Below are positions 45,686 through 57,826 of a DNA stretch of 64,000 nt, piece by piece. The translations under genes were made by a program, and so were the position numbers. The stretch covers positions 682,001 through 746,000 of the forward strand of contig MU385859.1 in NCBI GenBank assembly GCA_022497145.1, read 5' to 3'. Numbering within the stretch: position 1 is the stretch's first letter; each line of letters starts with the position of its first letter. This DNA is from Rostrohypoxylon terebratum (lineage: Eukaryota > Ascomycota > Sordariomycetes > Xylariales > Hypoxylaceae). The notes below the pieces were generated by a model, which worked only from the letters and a program-made list of their open reading frames with translations, had not been told where the DNA came from and did not search any database.

Positions 45686-48361
45686 ATGTCTCGCCACCAA
45701 GCCTATCGCAATTACGATTACGAAAATGATCTTGACGAATACGAAGGTGACGGGTATTCAGACGAAGAGGAAGAACTGAGTCCAGAAGATCGAGGTACGT
45801 TCGCGTTTAATGACGTACACTATGAATGACTCAGTCCTGTTGACTTCGTTTTCATGAAAGCCCAGATGGACACTGGCACTGCTCAAGTTCGAGCCGCCCT
45901 TGGAACCGAGTCATCCAAGGTCACAACTCAACAAATCCAAGAAGCACTTTGGCATTATTATTACGACGTCGATAAATCCATAGGTTATTTGACAACTAAG
46001 TTTATCGCTCCTTCGATCAAGAACGAGAAGAAAGCCACAGGTGGGTACACATTTTCATACTCTCATACGGCTCCTCAACGCATTCCTCACGCGTCCGACC
46101 CAATGCAAATAGGAATACAACATTCTGTCATCGCAGGTGCGTCTGAAATGTATCTGAAACAGCTTTTGGGTCTTGTTGACAGGCTGACTTTGGTGAGCGT
46201 AGCCAGGAAAGACAGAATATCCTCGTACGCCGACTTCTTTAGTGACATGCCATGGTTGAATATACCGAAAGATCGAGAGACTGTCTTCTTCGAACCACCA
46301 CAGATAGGGGGTGGTTTGTTAGGGGGTGCCAGCACCTCCGGCAAGGTGTCAAAACTGCAGGCACTCGCTGCTGCCCGTAAGAAGAAGACGGGCAACCAAA
46401 AGTCGGAAGAGAAACAGCCAAGCGAGGCAGCGCAGAAGAAAGACAGCCTCACTATATCCTCCAAACATGTTGGGTCTGCAAAAGAGAACATACGCCCGTC
46501 AAGAAATATACCCATACCCAATACTGTCTCCACCGGTTCCGGCATCTCCACTTCCCAGCGAATCGAAAATGAAACCGCCAGCGCTAGGGAGCAGCAGAAC
46601 CGAGGTCAACCTAGTACAACTGATGACAGCCCAGTCAAATCTCCGATCCCTTTCAGCGCTTTGCCAATAGATGTACCGTTTGAAACGGCAATACCATCCC
46701 CGTTCGCTCAGGCTCTCCTTGGGTCTGCTAAAAATTCTACTTCGACGACGCCGAGGAACTTCCCATTTCCTTATATGAATTTGACTTCCTCAGTTGCTGA
46801 CGCCTTCTCAGCTCCAAGTCCAGACGACGTAGTCTTGACGGCACAATCCCAAGGTTCGCTCTTGGCGAGGAAGGTGACTAAGTGAGAATACTAATACTTT
46901 GGGATCAGCAAGCAGTAAGAAGATCGCTGCTAGTTCATCTAAGAAGAAGGTCGACCCGGGGAAGAAAAGTGACGAGGTTCTAGATAGTGTGAAAGGTTTA
47001 AAAATCGACGATTCGCCGTTGCCAAAGAGCAAAAACATCGACGTTCTAGGGGAATTTGGTAAGATCAAGGGCAAAAAGAGCGCCAGTTTTGTAGTCGTCG
47101 GTAAGCATCTCGAATTGTACAATAGCTGTGGCATCTATGCTAACTAATCTGACTAGGCCACGTAGATGCTGGCAAGAGTACTTTGATGGGCCGTTTGTTA
47201 CTTGATCTCAACGTCGTCGACCAAAGAACTATACAGAAATACCGGAAAGAAGCCGAAAGCGTAGGAAAATCTTCGTTTGCACTTGCGTGGGTTTTAGATC
47301 AACGATCGGAAGAGAGATCAAGAGGTGTGACCATCGATATTGCGACAAATAAGTTTGAGACGAAAGGTACCTCGTTTACGATTTTAGATGCGCCTGGACA
47401 CCGCGACTTCATCCCCAACATGATCGCGGGTGCAAGCCAGGCGGATTTCGCAATATTGGTAGTTGATGCTACCACCGGAGCATTCGAGGCAGGGCTGAAG
47501 GGACAGACGAGGGAGCATTCTCTTCTTATCCGCAGCATGGGGGTTTCACGCGTAATCGTTGCCATCAACAAATTGGACATGGTTGGATGGTCACAGGAAC
47601 GATTCGACGAGATCTCACAACATGTTTTTGCCTTCTTATCAACTACAGGATTCCAGCAAAGGAACATCAGTTTCATTCCTGTCTCTGGCTTGCACGGAGA
47701 CAACATAACGAGGAGGTCCACACATGCGGCGGCTAGTTGGTATGTGGGGAAAACGCTCATCGAAGAGCTGGAAAGTTCAGAGCCAACGACCCGGGCATTG
47801 CACAAACCCCTGCGTCTGACTATCTCCGAAGTTTACCGCTCGACACAAAGTCCACTCACGATCTCCGGGAGGATAGACGCCGGTTCACTGCAGACAGGAG
47901 ATGCGCTCCTCATCCAACCTAGTGGAGAGAAAGCCTATGTCAAATCTTTAGAACTCGATCAAGAGCCGGTGGACTGGGCAGTAGCAGGACAAAACATAGT
48001 CATTCACCTCAGCAACATTGATCCGATCCACGTACGCGTCGGCGATATCGTCTGCGACACGAAGCAACCAATAACCTGTGTCGATACGTTTACAGTGAAA
48101 GTCCTCGCGTTTGACATCCTGACGCCGATGCAGGTGGATATGCATAGAGGTCGCTTACACGCGGCAGGCCAGATTCTAGAAATATCAGCGCTTCTTGACA
48201 AGACCCGAGGTACGGTGCTGAAGAAGAAGCCCAGAATCGTCAAATCGGGAAGCGTTGCGAGAGTAGTGGTTAAGATGGGGAGCAAGGTGCCGCTGGAAAC
48301 GGGTCAACGAATTGTCTTGAGAAGCGGAGGGGAAACGGTTGCTGCCGGGTTATTGGAGTGA
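45686..48361 (+). CDS. HBS1: HBS1, translational GTPase for ribosome rescue
   Basis: Works with Dom34/Pelota to split stalled ribosomes in no-go and non-stop mRNA decay; related to eRF3 and eEF1A. Likely exons are 45686-45794, 45861-46040, 46137-46873, 46920-47100 and 47157-48361, giving 803 residues. The stretch 46041-46136 is open in frame, but its GTGGGT and GCAG ends and the family pattern suggest an intron; read through, it would add 32 residues. The N-terminal HBS1 domain contains GTAQVRAALG and IQEALWHYYYDVDKSIGYL. The GTPase motifs are GHVDAGKST, the switch RGVTID, DAPGHRDF, NKLDM and VSGLHG. The two beta-barrel domains follow. The linker is basic and Ser-rich. The 46-bp intron at 46874-46919 has a TACTAAT branch site. 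Confidence 0.93.
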
Positions 48362-48795
48362 TCACTGGAGCAGATCGGCGGATACCACAGTGAGAAAATA
48401 TCCGTCTATCTCGTCGCAGAAGTGGTGGTTTGGGCGACGCGGTCGAACACGGAGACAAAATATTTATCCGTGGCGATTGCAGTCCCATTAGTATATCAAA
48501 GAAACCTAGAATGGTGCGGAGTGATGAACTGCGGGTCGCGGACCACGATCCAGAATCTTGATAAATTCCAAAACTCACATTGAAGAGTGCATATGGGTAT
48601 ATGACTACAGGGGACCAAGTGATGAGTGCATGTGTTCACAGATTATACGTGGCTATATGAATGATACCATGATAATAATCAACTTGGGCATACAACTAGG
48701 TAAAAACTTTTCAGGAAATCCAATTTAACGAAATGCAAATTAGTTACCTATACATACTTCGAAGTACCCAGGCTTGCTTAGAAACAACAGAATAC
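48362..48795. other. Convergent intergenic region, no gene recognised
   Basis: Nothing coding is seen between the 3' ends of HBS1 and the membrane protein gene. A CTTCGAAG palindrome lies near 48758-48765. Confidence 0.5.
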
Positions 48796-49908
48796 CTATC
48801 GATTTGCATCTAGATATCCCATATCAAGAGAGTTCTCGGCAGCGTGCGGCTTCGTCGGCCTGCTATACACCTCCCACCGCTGCGATATCTCGGCACTACT
48901 ACCACCATCACCGTCGTCGCCCCCGCCGCCGCCGCTCCCCGGCACTGGGCTCCCGGCACCGCGTAGGGTGGTGTTGCCGGCGCGGTTGGGTAGGGTCTTG
49001 ACCAGGCGGTTCAAGATGACGAACTCGAGCTTCAGCTTGGCGCCGTAGACGGCGGGCTTGAAGGCGCCGGCGAGGTAGAACAGGCTCGCGTTCTGGATAC
49101 CCAGGAGTGTCACGTCGAGGCAAATTATCAGCACGTTAATGTAGAGGAGGTGGTGCAGGAGCGTCTTCTTCTTGGCGATGCGGGAGGGAGAGGTCGTCGT
49201 CGCCGTCGCGGTTCGGGTTATGGTCGAGGCGGTGGTGGTGCTGGTCGTGGAGGAGCCCGGGGGCCTGAGCAGGGGCGCTAGGTCGCGCAGGTACAGGCGT
49301 GTTTGGTGGATATAGAGGATGCTGAGGGCTGTTTCTTGCACGAAGAAGACGGCGGTTTGGAAGCGGTCCCATATGTTGTTTGCGGGGAGGAGGGTGGGTT
49401 TGGAGGTTTGCTGGGGAGGTTGTTAGATAAGGGGATATCTCTCAATCTTAGATATTCGCGAAAAACAAGGATAATATTGAAATTTTAGGGTTATAAAGGT
49501 GGTATATACCGCAAGTATTCCTAATATTATAGTAATGCTACCGATCACGATCGAGGTGAATACCAATATTGCCCGTATCAAATCCAATAGTCTAGGTTGG
49601 TGTAATATAAGATGCAGTCGTGAAAATAGGATCCACGACTGGGAGATGACCATCATGGCCCAGGTTAAATAGATAAGGGTAATGGGACCTTTCTTGTCGG
49701 TCCATATACCAAAATCCGCGAGGATGATAAATAAAGTCTGTAGAATAACACCCCAGATCCCTATGGCGCAGGACCAGAAGTAGAGACCGCGCCGACGCTT
49801 GAAGAGCAGCAACAACGATATGCTGATTTCGATGCCGAGACACCAGGACACGCCGGCAAAGCCGGCCATGGCCAATGCCATGGGGGTGTTGTCGTTGACG
49901 ACACTCAT
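48796..49908 (-). CDS. Seven-helix membrane protein, DUF7703-like
   Basis: A fungal integral membrane protein of unknown function. The exons on the minus strand are 49510-49908 and 48796-49410, giving 337 residues; the 99-bp intron has a GTATAT donor and a CCCAG acceptor. Six to seven hydrophobic helices are visible: FAGVSWCLGIEISISLLLL, the LYFWSCAIGIWGVILQTLFI segment, the IYLTWAMMVISQSWILF segment with a following SRLHLI, a strongly hydrophobic IVIGSITIILGILA helix, and after the junction FQTAVFFVQETALSILYI, then YINVLIICLDVTLLGI. The pattern FWSC...GV..QT and W..VSQS..L.SRL..I fits fungal proteins with domain DUF7703. The cytosolic loop is rich in Ser/Thr and the tail has a Gly/Asp run. 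The match rests on memory of the pattern, so the family name is moderately sure. Confidence 0.75.
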
Positions 49909-50981
49909 GATGTTGCCAAGGAATTGCGGGATGGTAATGATAGCATAAGTTCTAGAGGGAAGAATGGATCTTACTCCGGGAGTCTCTTAGCTGCGGGTTC
50001 AGCCGCCGCAGAAGGGAGGGAGATGGGACAAATAACAAAGTTCCAGATCAGAAATATCGGTCGAAAAACCGTATGGTAAAGGTCTCATTCTCCCTTCACC
50101 CTTTGCTCAACACCTACACCAAGTGTAGGGATTTCTGCAGGTTGGGGGCGATTGATCGATCTATCGGACCGCGCGTGTATTTTGTGTGTTTTGTGCGAAT
50201 AAGACTGCAAAACAGCTTTTTGGGGCATCCATGGATGTATCTCCCAGGGGTCTCCCACCGTCCCACGCTTCCAGTCTGACAGTCCAAAGTCCAAATGCTG
50301 GCGTGGGTGTTACACAACAAGCCGGCCCCTGAGACTGAGTAACATCAGGGATTTGGTGGCGCCCTGGAAAGCTCCCTCGGGGGAACAGCCGCGATTTTAT
50401 TGTTTGCTTCACAGGCGACGTCTGACAATTTGACGAATTAGACGAAAAATAATTTGCCGAATTTATTTCAGTTCGAGTCGAGTTACGTCAAATTACGTCA
50501 AGTCAAGTCAAGTCAAGTCAAGTTAGCAAAACTTAAACAAGTGCGTTGGGTGATAACGGTGTTTTGCTCGGGGGGCGCCTGCTCCAATTACGCATTTCCC
50601 CCCTCTATTTTCAGTCGTTCCTCCGATTCTCATAGATTGGCGTACGCCGTAAGCAGCCCTTAAGCGCCTACCCGCTGACCGGTTTGCACGGACATCCTTA
50701 GATAGGAAGGATAGCCTGGAGGGCAAACGGAGTGGACGGAAGGCGGCCAACAAGAAGAGGTAAGTCAGCCCTTGCATCTTTCTTACTTTCCCCACCACCG
50801 TCATCGAAAGCAACCCGTCACTCGTCTTCGCCAATTCAAACACACATTAGTAAAACGACTACAAAGTCTATTTGAACCAATAATTGGTGCTTAATTACCT
50901 GGTAGCTCCCAATCGAAAAGCTAGCAAAAAGCTACAATACAAATCAAGCAAATAAACAAAAAACCAACAGAGTCCTCGGAA
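49909..50981. promoter_or_regulatory. Divergent promoter region
   Basis: The 1.1-kb gap lies between the DUF7703-like gene (minus) and the cupin gene (plus). A TCAAG tandem repeat lies at 50498-50524 and a GTCCAAAGTCCAAA repeat near 50281-50295. No coding sequence is supported. Confidence 0.45.
50498..50524. repeat. Tandem repeat TCAAG, about 5 copies
   Basis: Five head-to-tail TCAAG units, preceded by two related GTCAAATTAC units, lie about 460 bp before the cupin start codon. Confidence 0.85.
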
Positions 50982-51413
50982 ATGTCGGCACCTACAAAGC
51001 AATCGGCGAAAGACGTGATCGCGGCGCTGAACTTAGCCCCGCACCCGGAGAAGGGCTACTTCGTGGAGACGTTCCGCGACGAGCACAGCACGTGCATCTA
51101 CTACCTGCTGGAGGGCGAGAGCGGGCTTTCGCACTGGCACCGCGTCATGAGCTCCGTCGAGACCTGGCACTACTACGCCGGCGCCCCACTGCGGCTCTCC
51201 CTGTCCTTCGACGACGGGAAGCCCGTGCGCGACGCCGTCCTCGGCCCCGACATCGCGAAGGGCGAACGCCCCCAGGTCGTCGTCAAGAAGGGCGAGTGGC
51301 AGCACGCGCTTAGCCTCGGGGATTGGACGCTCGTCGGGTGCACTGTTTCCCCGCCGTTCACGATGGAGGCGTTTGAGATGGCGAAGCCGGGTTGGGAACC
51401 TAAACAGGGGTAG
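50982..51413 (+). CDS. Cupin_5 / DUF985 family protein
   Basis: A single-exon gene for a 143-residue protein. The whole length matches the DUF985 cupin family: LNLAPHPEKGYFVETFRD at the start, IYYLLEGESGLSHWHRV, WHYYAGAPLRL, VVKKGEWQHALSLGDWTLVG and the C-terminal FTMEAFEMA. His and Glu residues within SHWHR and ETWHYY are in the place of cupin metal ligands. The molecular role of the family is poorly known; sugar epimerase-like or small-molecule enzyme roles have been suggested. The gene has no intron and very GC-rich third positions, unlike most neighbours, although PEX11 nearby is similar. The family is common in bacteria and fungi. Confidence 0.88.
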   Translation: MSAPTKQSAKDVIAALNLAPHPEKGYFVETFRDEHSTCIYYLLEGESGLSHWHRVMSSVETWHYYAGAPLRLSLSFDDGKPVRDAVLGPDIAKGERPQVVVKKGEWQHALSLGDWTLVGCTVSPPFTMEAFEMAKPGWEPKQG

Positions 51414-53090
51414 GCAAGACTTGGGAGCTGGGACAATGTGAATGCGTACGGTGTATCGCACCGCGGCGAGATATTGACATATGTTCGGAAGCTTACTATG
51501 GTTAAAGGCTAGAGTCCAAATAGCTACCAAATGCGCTCAGTAAAATAGAACTATCAACTTCATTCTCGGTCATGCTTTTCCTTGTCTATGCGATGGCAAC
51601 AAGATGTAGGGAGATGACGCTTACTTGTTGGCCACTTTGTATTAGAGCCGCTGAATGAAACTGCAATCTGTTCTAAAGACTGTTGCCCCCAATATATCGA
51701 ATTGCGCTTTGGCCTAGTTATTCAAGGACATGACCACGTTTCCGGTCCGGATGACTCAAATATTGTGGCTCTAATGGCGATTTATAATTTAGACAAGGTG
51801 TGAACGGTAGTAGACGGACCGGGCTTGCCCCACGCCACCGATACGTATGGAATTTCAGGGGTCGGTTGTGCTCATTCCCGCTCTTGATCGGTCACGGGGG
51901 CGGAAAGGACATGATGTGGGTGGGGACTAAAGATATCGGATGTGGGAATAGTCACGATATACTAGAGGACGTCTTGGTTCATGTTGTATAACAAAGGCTC
52001 CCATGAGTCAGGTAATAGTTTGTCTGCAAGTCTAAGCTACGTGTACAGGATACATCTGTGGATATCTGTATATGAAGAGAAATGTAAGTTTCAGATAGAT
52101 AGAAACCAGAGATCTATGTAATATCGCAATGCGACCTACCTAAGTTGAGTTAATTAGTATTAGTAGAAGACCAAAGAGACAGATCTCTTGGAAGGAAATC
52201 CTGATAATAAATGAAATGCATGTTCATTATTAACAAGTGCTGAGTGCTGAGTGCTGAGTACATTGGTGGCCAAAGATCTGGCCTCATCCAATCTTTAGCT
52301 TCTAGTAAATGAGTCTAAATAAGCAGTATGAGGCTGCGTGGACAAAATTAAAATGACACCTACCATGTTGAGGTTATTCACATGGCAGTGCCGGCGCCGT
52401 CATAGCTCCTTTGCCTCAAAGACTAGCAGGGATGTCCCGCATCAGTGTGGAGCCAGGACTATAAACGGTGGTTCTCGTTGGAGAATGGGGAGAATAGGGT
52501 TGGGGCAATCTGGCTTTTGCGCAAAAAGAAAGAAGATTCCAGTGCCTACCAAGCCTACCAAGTACCTACCTATTAACATCGAGCATGAAACAGTGCTTTG
52601 GTTTTTTAAAGTTTACCAGGTATCTTTCAATGCAGTCAAGCGCTATGGAAGGAAGGGGTACTTGGGGGGTACATTGTCACTGGTGGGAGATAGGGCAGCG
52701 TAAAAAGTATTATTATGTAGCTGAGCGGTGAAATGTACTAGGTAATAGGGCGAATCCATCCTTGAACACCTTGCATTCGCTGGATACTTGGCGCCTGACC
52801 CACACTTTATTGCAATGTGTTCTCTTGCAAGCTGGCAACTTCAATGAATGATTTTTTTTTCTACCCATATAAGAATTTCACACTTACACCATCGTGTCTC
52901 CCACCAATTTTCCCCTCCCATTCTTCAAACAATCTTGACGACTTGACGATTCCAAGTGCCTCATTAACCAACCACGGGAGAGGTTGCTCGGTACTTTGTA
53001 ATTTTTCCAACCCTTTCAATTCTTTTACCCCCCTTGCTCACATCTATTGGACACACCCTACTGATACCTCGCTCTTAAAACCTCTTCACC
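51414..53090. promoter_or_regulatory. Intergenic, KAR2 promoter
   Basis: No gene is supported over 1.7 kb. Frames at 51800-51991 and 52338-52703 lack any family match and the second has no ATG at its 5' end. A GTGCTGA tandem repeat lies at 52236-52260. The last 250 bases are pyrimidine-rich and form the likely KAR2 5' UTR. Confidence 0.45.
52236..52260. repeat. Tandem repeat GTGCTGA, 3 copies
   Basis: Three head-to-tail GTGCTGA units in the intergenic region upstream of KAR2. Confidence 0.8.
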
Positions 53091-55315
53091 ATGGCTCGCC
53101 CTCAGAGCTTCTGGGCTATCGGCTTCGGCATGATAGCCTGGACCCTTCTCCTCTTTAGTCCCCTCGCGTTTGTAGGAGCTACGCGAGTGGATGATGTTTC
53201 CGACTATGGCACTGTTATTGGTATTGTAAGTTGAACCCTACAAAAGAAGAGGGGAGCAAGGATTCATTGCGATTCCCTGCATAACCAAGAGACAACCAGT
53301 TCTAATAGATGTTCCCCTATAGGATTTAGGAACTACATACTCTTGTGTTGGTGTCATGCAACAAGGAAAGGTCGAAATTCTCGTCAACGACCAAGGAAAC
53401 CGAATTACCCCATCATACGTGGCCTTTACCGAGGAAGAACGATTAGTAGGAGACGCTGCCAAACAACAGGCAGCTTCCAACCCCCGAAACACTGTTTATG
53501 ACGTCAAGTAAGTTGGTTCCAAGCTCCATTCGGAGAATCGTGAAATAAATCAGCAAACATTTGCTAACTACTCTACTCCAGGCGATTCATTGGCCGAAAG
53601 TGGGCCGAGAAGGAAGTTCAGAATGATCTCAAGCACTTCCCCTACAAGGTTGTGGACCAAGATGGCAAGCCTGTTATTCAGGTTGACTTCCAGGGTTCCA
53701 CCAAGAAGTTCACCCCCGAAGAGATCTCTGCCGTCATTCTTGGCAAGATGAAGGAGGTTGCCGAGTCCTACTTGGGCAAGAAGGTTACCCACGCCGTTGT
53801 TACTGTCCCTGCCTACTTCAACGACAACCAGAGACAGGCTACCAAGGACGCTGGTATCATCGCCGGTCTCAATGTTCTGCGAATTGTCAACGAACCTACT
53901 GCCGCTGCTATTGCTTACGGCTTGGACAAGACTGGTGGTGAACGCCACATTATCGTCTACGATCTTGGTGGTGGTACTTTCGATGTCTCTCTTCTTTCTA
54001 TCGAAGACGGTGTTTTCGAAGTTTTGGCTACCGCCGGTGACACCCACCTTGGTGGTGAGGATTTTGACCAGAGAATCATCAACCACTTCGCCAAGAGCTA
54101 TAACAAGAAGAACTCTGTCGATATTACCAAGGATCCTAAGGCCATGGGTAAATTGAAGCGTGAAGCCGAAAAGGCCAAGCGAACCCTTTCTTCTCAAATG
54201 TCCACCCGTATCGAGATTGAGGCCTTCTTCGACGGCAAGGATTTCTCCGAGACTCTTACCCGAGCCAAGTTTGAGGAGCTCAACATCGACCTCTTCAAGC
54301 GCACTCTCAAGCCCGTTAAGCAAGTCCTCGACGACGCCAAGATCAAGAAGGAAGAGGTTGACGACATCGTCCTGGTTGGTGGTTCCACTCGTATTCCCAA
54401 GGTCCAGGCTCTTCTCGAGGAGTTTTTCAGTGGCAAGAAGGCTAGCAAGGGTATTAACCCTGACGAAGCTGTTGCTTTCGGTGCTGCCGTCCAAGCTGGT
54501 GTTCTATCTGGTGAGGAGGGTGCCACTGATGTCGTCCTCATGGATGTCAACCCGTTGACTCTCGGTATCGAGACCACTGGTGGTGTCATGACTAAGCTCA
54601 TCCCCCGCAACACGCCCATCCCCACTCGCAAGAGCCAGATCTTCTCCACCGCCGCCGATAACCAGCCCGTCGTCCTAATCCAGGTCTACGAAGGCGAGCG
54701 ATCTATGACCAAGGACAACAACCTGCTTGGCAAGTTCGAGCTTACCAATATTCCCCCCGCACCCCGCGGTGTTCCCCAGATTGAAGTCTCCTTCGAGCTG
54801 GACGCCAACGGTATTCTCAAGGTTTCTGCCCACGACAAGGGAACTGGTAACAAGGAGTCAGTCACCATCACCAACGACAAGGGCCGTCTCAGCCCAGAGG
54901 AAATCGAGCGCATGGTCGCCGAGGCTGAGAAATTTGCCGAGGAGGACAAGGCTACCCGTGAGCGCATCGAGGCCCGAAACGGCCTTGAGAACTACGCCTT
55001 CAACCTGAAGAACCAAGTTAACGATGAGGATGGTCTTGGTGGCAAGATTGACGACGAGGACAAGGAGACTGTAAGTTGATGCTCACCACTGCTAAATTTA
55101 AACTCGCATACTAATTCTCTATTTAGATCCTTGACGCCGTTAAGGAAGCTACTGAGTGGCTCGAGGAGAACGCCGCCACGGCTTCCGCCGAAGACTTCGA
55201 GGAGCAGAAGGAGAAGCTCTCGAACGTCGCCTACCCCATCACATCTAAGTTGTACAGTGGAGGCCCCGGAGGTGCCGCGGATGACGACGAGCCCTCAGGC
55301 CACGATGAATTGTAA
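53091..55315 (+). CDS. KAR2: ER-lumenal Hsp70 chaperone BiP/Kar2
   Basis: ATP-driven Hsp70 of the endoplasmic reticulum; it folds secretory proteins, pulls precursors through Sec61 and senses unfolded protein stress. The exons are 53091-53225, 53323-53507, 53582-55070 and 55127-55315, giving 665 residues. Exon 1 encodes a hydrophobic signal sequence (IAWTLLLFSPLAFVGA). The Hsp70 signatures are GTTYSCVGV, IYDLGGGTFDVSLL-like IVYDLGGGTFDVSLL, and VLVGGSTRIPKVQ. The substrate-binding domain follows, and the last four residues HDEL are the ER retrieval signal. Codon use is strongly biased to C-ending codons, as in highly expressed genes. Branch sites TGCTAACT and CTAATTC are visible. The call is certain. 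Confidence 0.98.
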
Positions 55316-55927
55316 AGTATGATTCATAGATCTCTGTTTCATTAGCATACCCCCGGCGTAAGAACGAACGAATAAAGAAAGTTAAATAATCGTATTCAAA
55401 ATTGTTCAAGCTTTTCATAAGTGATATTATGTGGGATGAGGATCATAGTTTTATATTGTGCTAAATTACCTACCGGAAAGCTACATAGGTGGGTGAGCAG
55501 CGTATTGAAATATTGCGTAAGGCGTGGCTGTACTACCAATTGACTGATGATTGGATGTTCAAGTTAGATGGTAAAGAGAGTGGGTAGGTAGGCAGGAAAT
55601 AGGAAGATGTAGTATTGCTACCTTGATCTAATACACTGCTCTCTACTTCGAGAATTAGTGCTCATCTCGATTTTTTCTTGTGCGCGAAAAATAAATTTAT
55701 GTCATTTCAAACTTGGATAGTAGGTGAAAGGATAGGTGCTAAATGACTGGTCACAAATCACAATCAGTTGTCATAATCACCTGTCACATCAGCCTCGGCA
55801 TCAAATAAAAGTATACTGCTTTCTATTGTCTACGCAATATCTAAAACATCTTATTTTCCAACCCAGGAAAAAGGGGGGGTATCCAAGACAAGATAATTCA
55901 AAAGACCGGTGTACCTAGACCCAAGAT
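55316..55927. other. Convergent intergenic region, no gene recognised
   Basis: This 0.6-kb stretch between the KAR2 and permease 3' ends is AT-rich. No coding or structured element is seen. Confidence 0.5.
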
Positions 55928-57826
55928 TTACTCGGCCTTGGCCACGGGCACGGTATTCTCCTCGGTCTCGTCCAAAGACTCGAGGCTCTCGCCCTTCTTA
56001 AGCCCGAGCTGTCTCGTGTCGTAGCCGTTGCTCTCGAGGTAGGCCCGGAACTTGGCGTCCTCCTTGGTGATGGTGTCTTGGCCGATGTGGGGGAGCAGTA
56101 GGGCTAGGAGAGCGGCGAAGATGCATAAGCTGGAACTGACGTAGAACTTGTACTGGGCCGACTTGATGGCGTCGCCGTCGGCGGACTTGATGTGCTTGAA
56201 CACGTAGGTGCCTACGAAGGCGCCGATCTTGCCCAATGCTGCGGCGATACCGTAGTACTGGCCTCGGACGCCCGTCGCGCAGGTCTTGGCCGCTAGCAGA
56301 CCGATGTTGTTTCCGGGTCCGATCTCGCCTAGGGATAGGAAAATACCGTAGACGACTGCGAAGGCACCTACGACGGAGGGGTGCGAGAGCCTTGCGTAGC
56401 AGCCGGCCATGATGAAACCGACGATCGCCTGTAGGACCTGGCCGAGGATTAGGGTGTAACGAGGTCCAAGACGGTCGCTAATCGGAGCTCCCAACATAGT
56501 GCCGGGAATGTAAAATAAGTTGATAACCGTGTTCCATCCGAAAACAGTCGTTAGGACCGTGCTCTCTCCGTAGATGTTGGCGAGGATGGAACTCGAGTAA
56601 ATCGAGAACGAATACGCAGAGAACTGGGAACATATGTTAGACGATGGTAGATAATAAGTAGATGGTCGATACTTACATCATAGATGAACCAGATCAAGCT
56701 GACGATCAAGAGCCTGAATCCATAGTATTTGAAAGTAAGGAAGTATGGAGTCTTGGCACTGAATTATGTCGTTAGCCATTGCTTTACATGTATATCAGGG
56801 GTAACTTTGGATTGCCAATGCTATTCTAACTTTTCCAGGCTATAATCTCAAGCCCAGAAAGTGACACGAAAAAATGGACTGCAAGAGGAAAACTTACTGC
56901 TTCATCGAGTTTCGCGAGAATTCCGCAGGTTCCTTGAGCTTGAGACGCAAGACAAACAAGACCAATGGGAATACGACGCCAATTCCCAAACTTGTTCTCC
57001 AGATTGTGCCATAGTGAGTGTTGTGAGCGGCAGCAGCAACGACATAGGGGACGAATGCACCGAAGACGAAACCCCAGTCGATCATAGAGTTCGTGAACAG
57101 AATGAACCAGGTGTTTCGGGTACCGCTCTTCAGCTCGCCGCTAGACTCGGCGCAGCTCACACTTCCAGCCGGATACTCGCCTCCAATACCGATACCGACC
57201 TTTCATTTCAATTAGCATGGCGCTTTTCGTAAGATCTCCAATTTTTCATCCTAGGTTCAATTTCACTCACAAAGAATCGCCAAGCGGTTAATATATTGAA
57301 TAAGCCCACAGCGTCATTATGGTAGTAAGACCCGGCAGCGAGAGCCGTGAATATAATTAGGATGATAGTTGAGATGAGGAGCGAGTTCGTGCGCGACCAC
57401 TTGTCGGATAAGTAACCGAAAAATAATTGACCGACAACCTATGAATATGAGCTTAAGAGATTTACTGAAAAATTAGTAGATTTCATACCGTTCCCGCGAA
57501 AGCTATAGCTGGTACAATGCTGGCTGCGTTGGAGTTGCTGTACACATCGCCATATTGTTGTCCCAACGTCGTGCTTACGGAACCAATGACCTAGGTGGCG
57601 CATAAATCAGCGGAAATGCGCCGGAAGAAGGATGCGTGAGAGAATGGGTGAGAGAGAGGCGTACGTTGTTCACATAACCATCGGAGAAGAGACCAGCGCC
57701 ACAAGCCAAGACAGGCCAAATGACTTGCCAAAAGGGCTTTTGGTCAATAGGAGGTGCCGTATCGACGACGTTCTCAGAGACCACCTCTTGGTCTTGGTCT
57801 TCTTCCTTCTTCTTGCCCCAAAGCAT
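55928..57826 (-). CDS. MFS permease, GIT1-like glycerophosphoinositol/phosphate transporter
   Basis: A plasma-membrane major facilitator of the Git1 group, which takes up glycerophosphodiesters or phosphate with protons. The exons on the minus strand are 57665-57826, 57489-57590, 57271-57438, 56898-57199, 56677-56758 and 55928-56623, giving 503 residues with about 12 helices and all phases matching. Characteristic segments are PVLACGAGLFSDGYVNN, VIGSVSTTLGQQYGD, AIAFAGTVVGQLFFGYLSDK, the GIGIGGEYPAGSVSCAES motif, ELKSGTRNTWFILFTN, and in the second half GEIGPGNNIGLLAAKTCAT and GQYYGIAAALGKIGAF. These fit Git1-type permeases better than Pho84. The N- and C-termini are hydrophilic and probably cytosolic. 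Exact substrate is unproven. Confidence 0.87.

Noticed and set aside
50498..50524. Short direct repeats as a CRISPR-like array
   Set aside because: The units are adjacent, with no spacers; the same holds for the repeats at 2525, 21932 and 34156. They are simple tandem repeats in a eukaryotic genome.
52338..52703. Frame of 121 codons upstream of KAR2
   Set aside because: It starts at a GTG, shows no recognisable domain and lies in AT-rich intergenic DNA.
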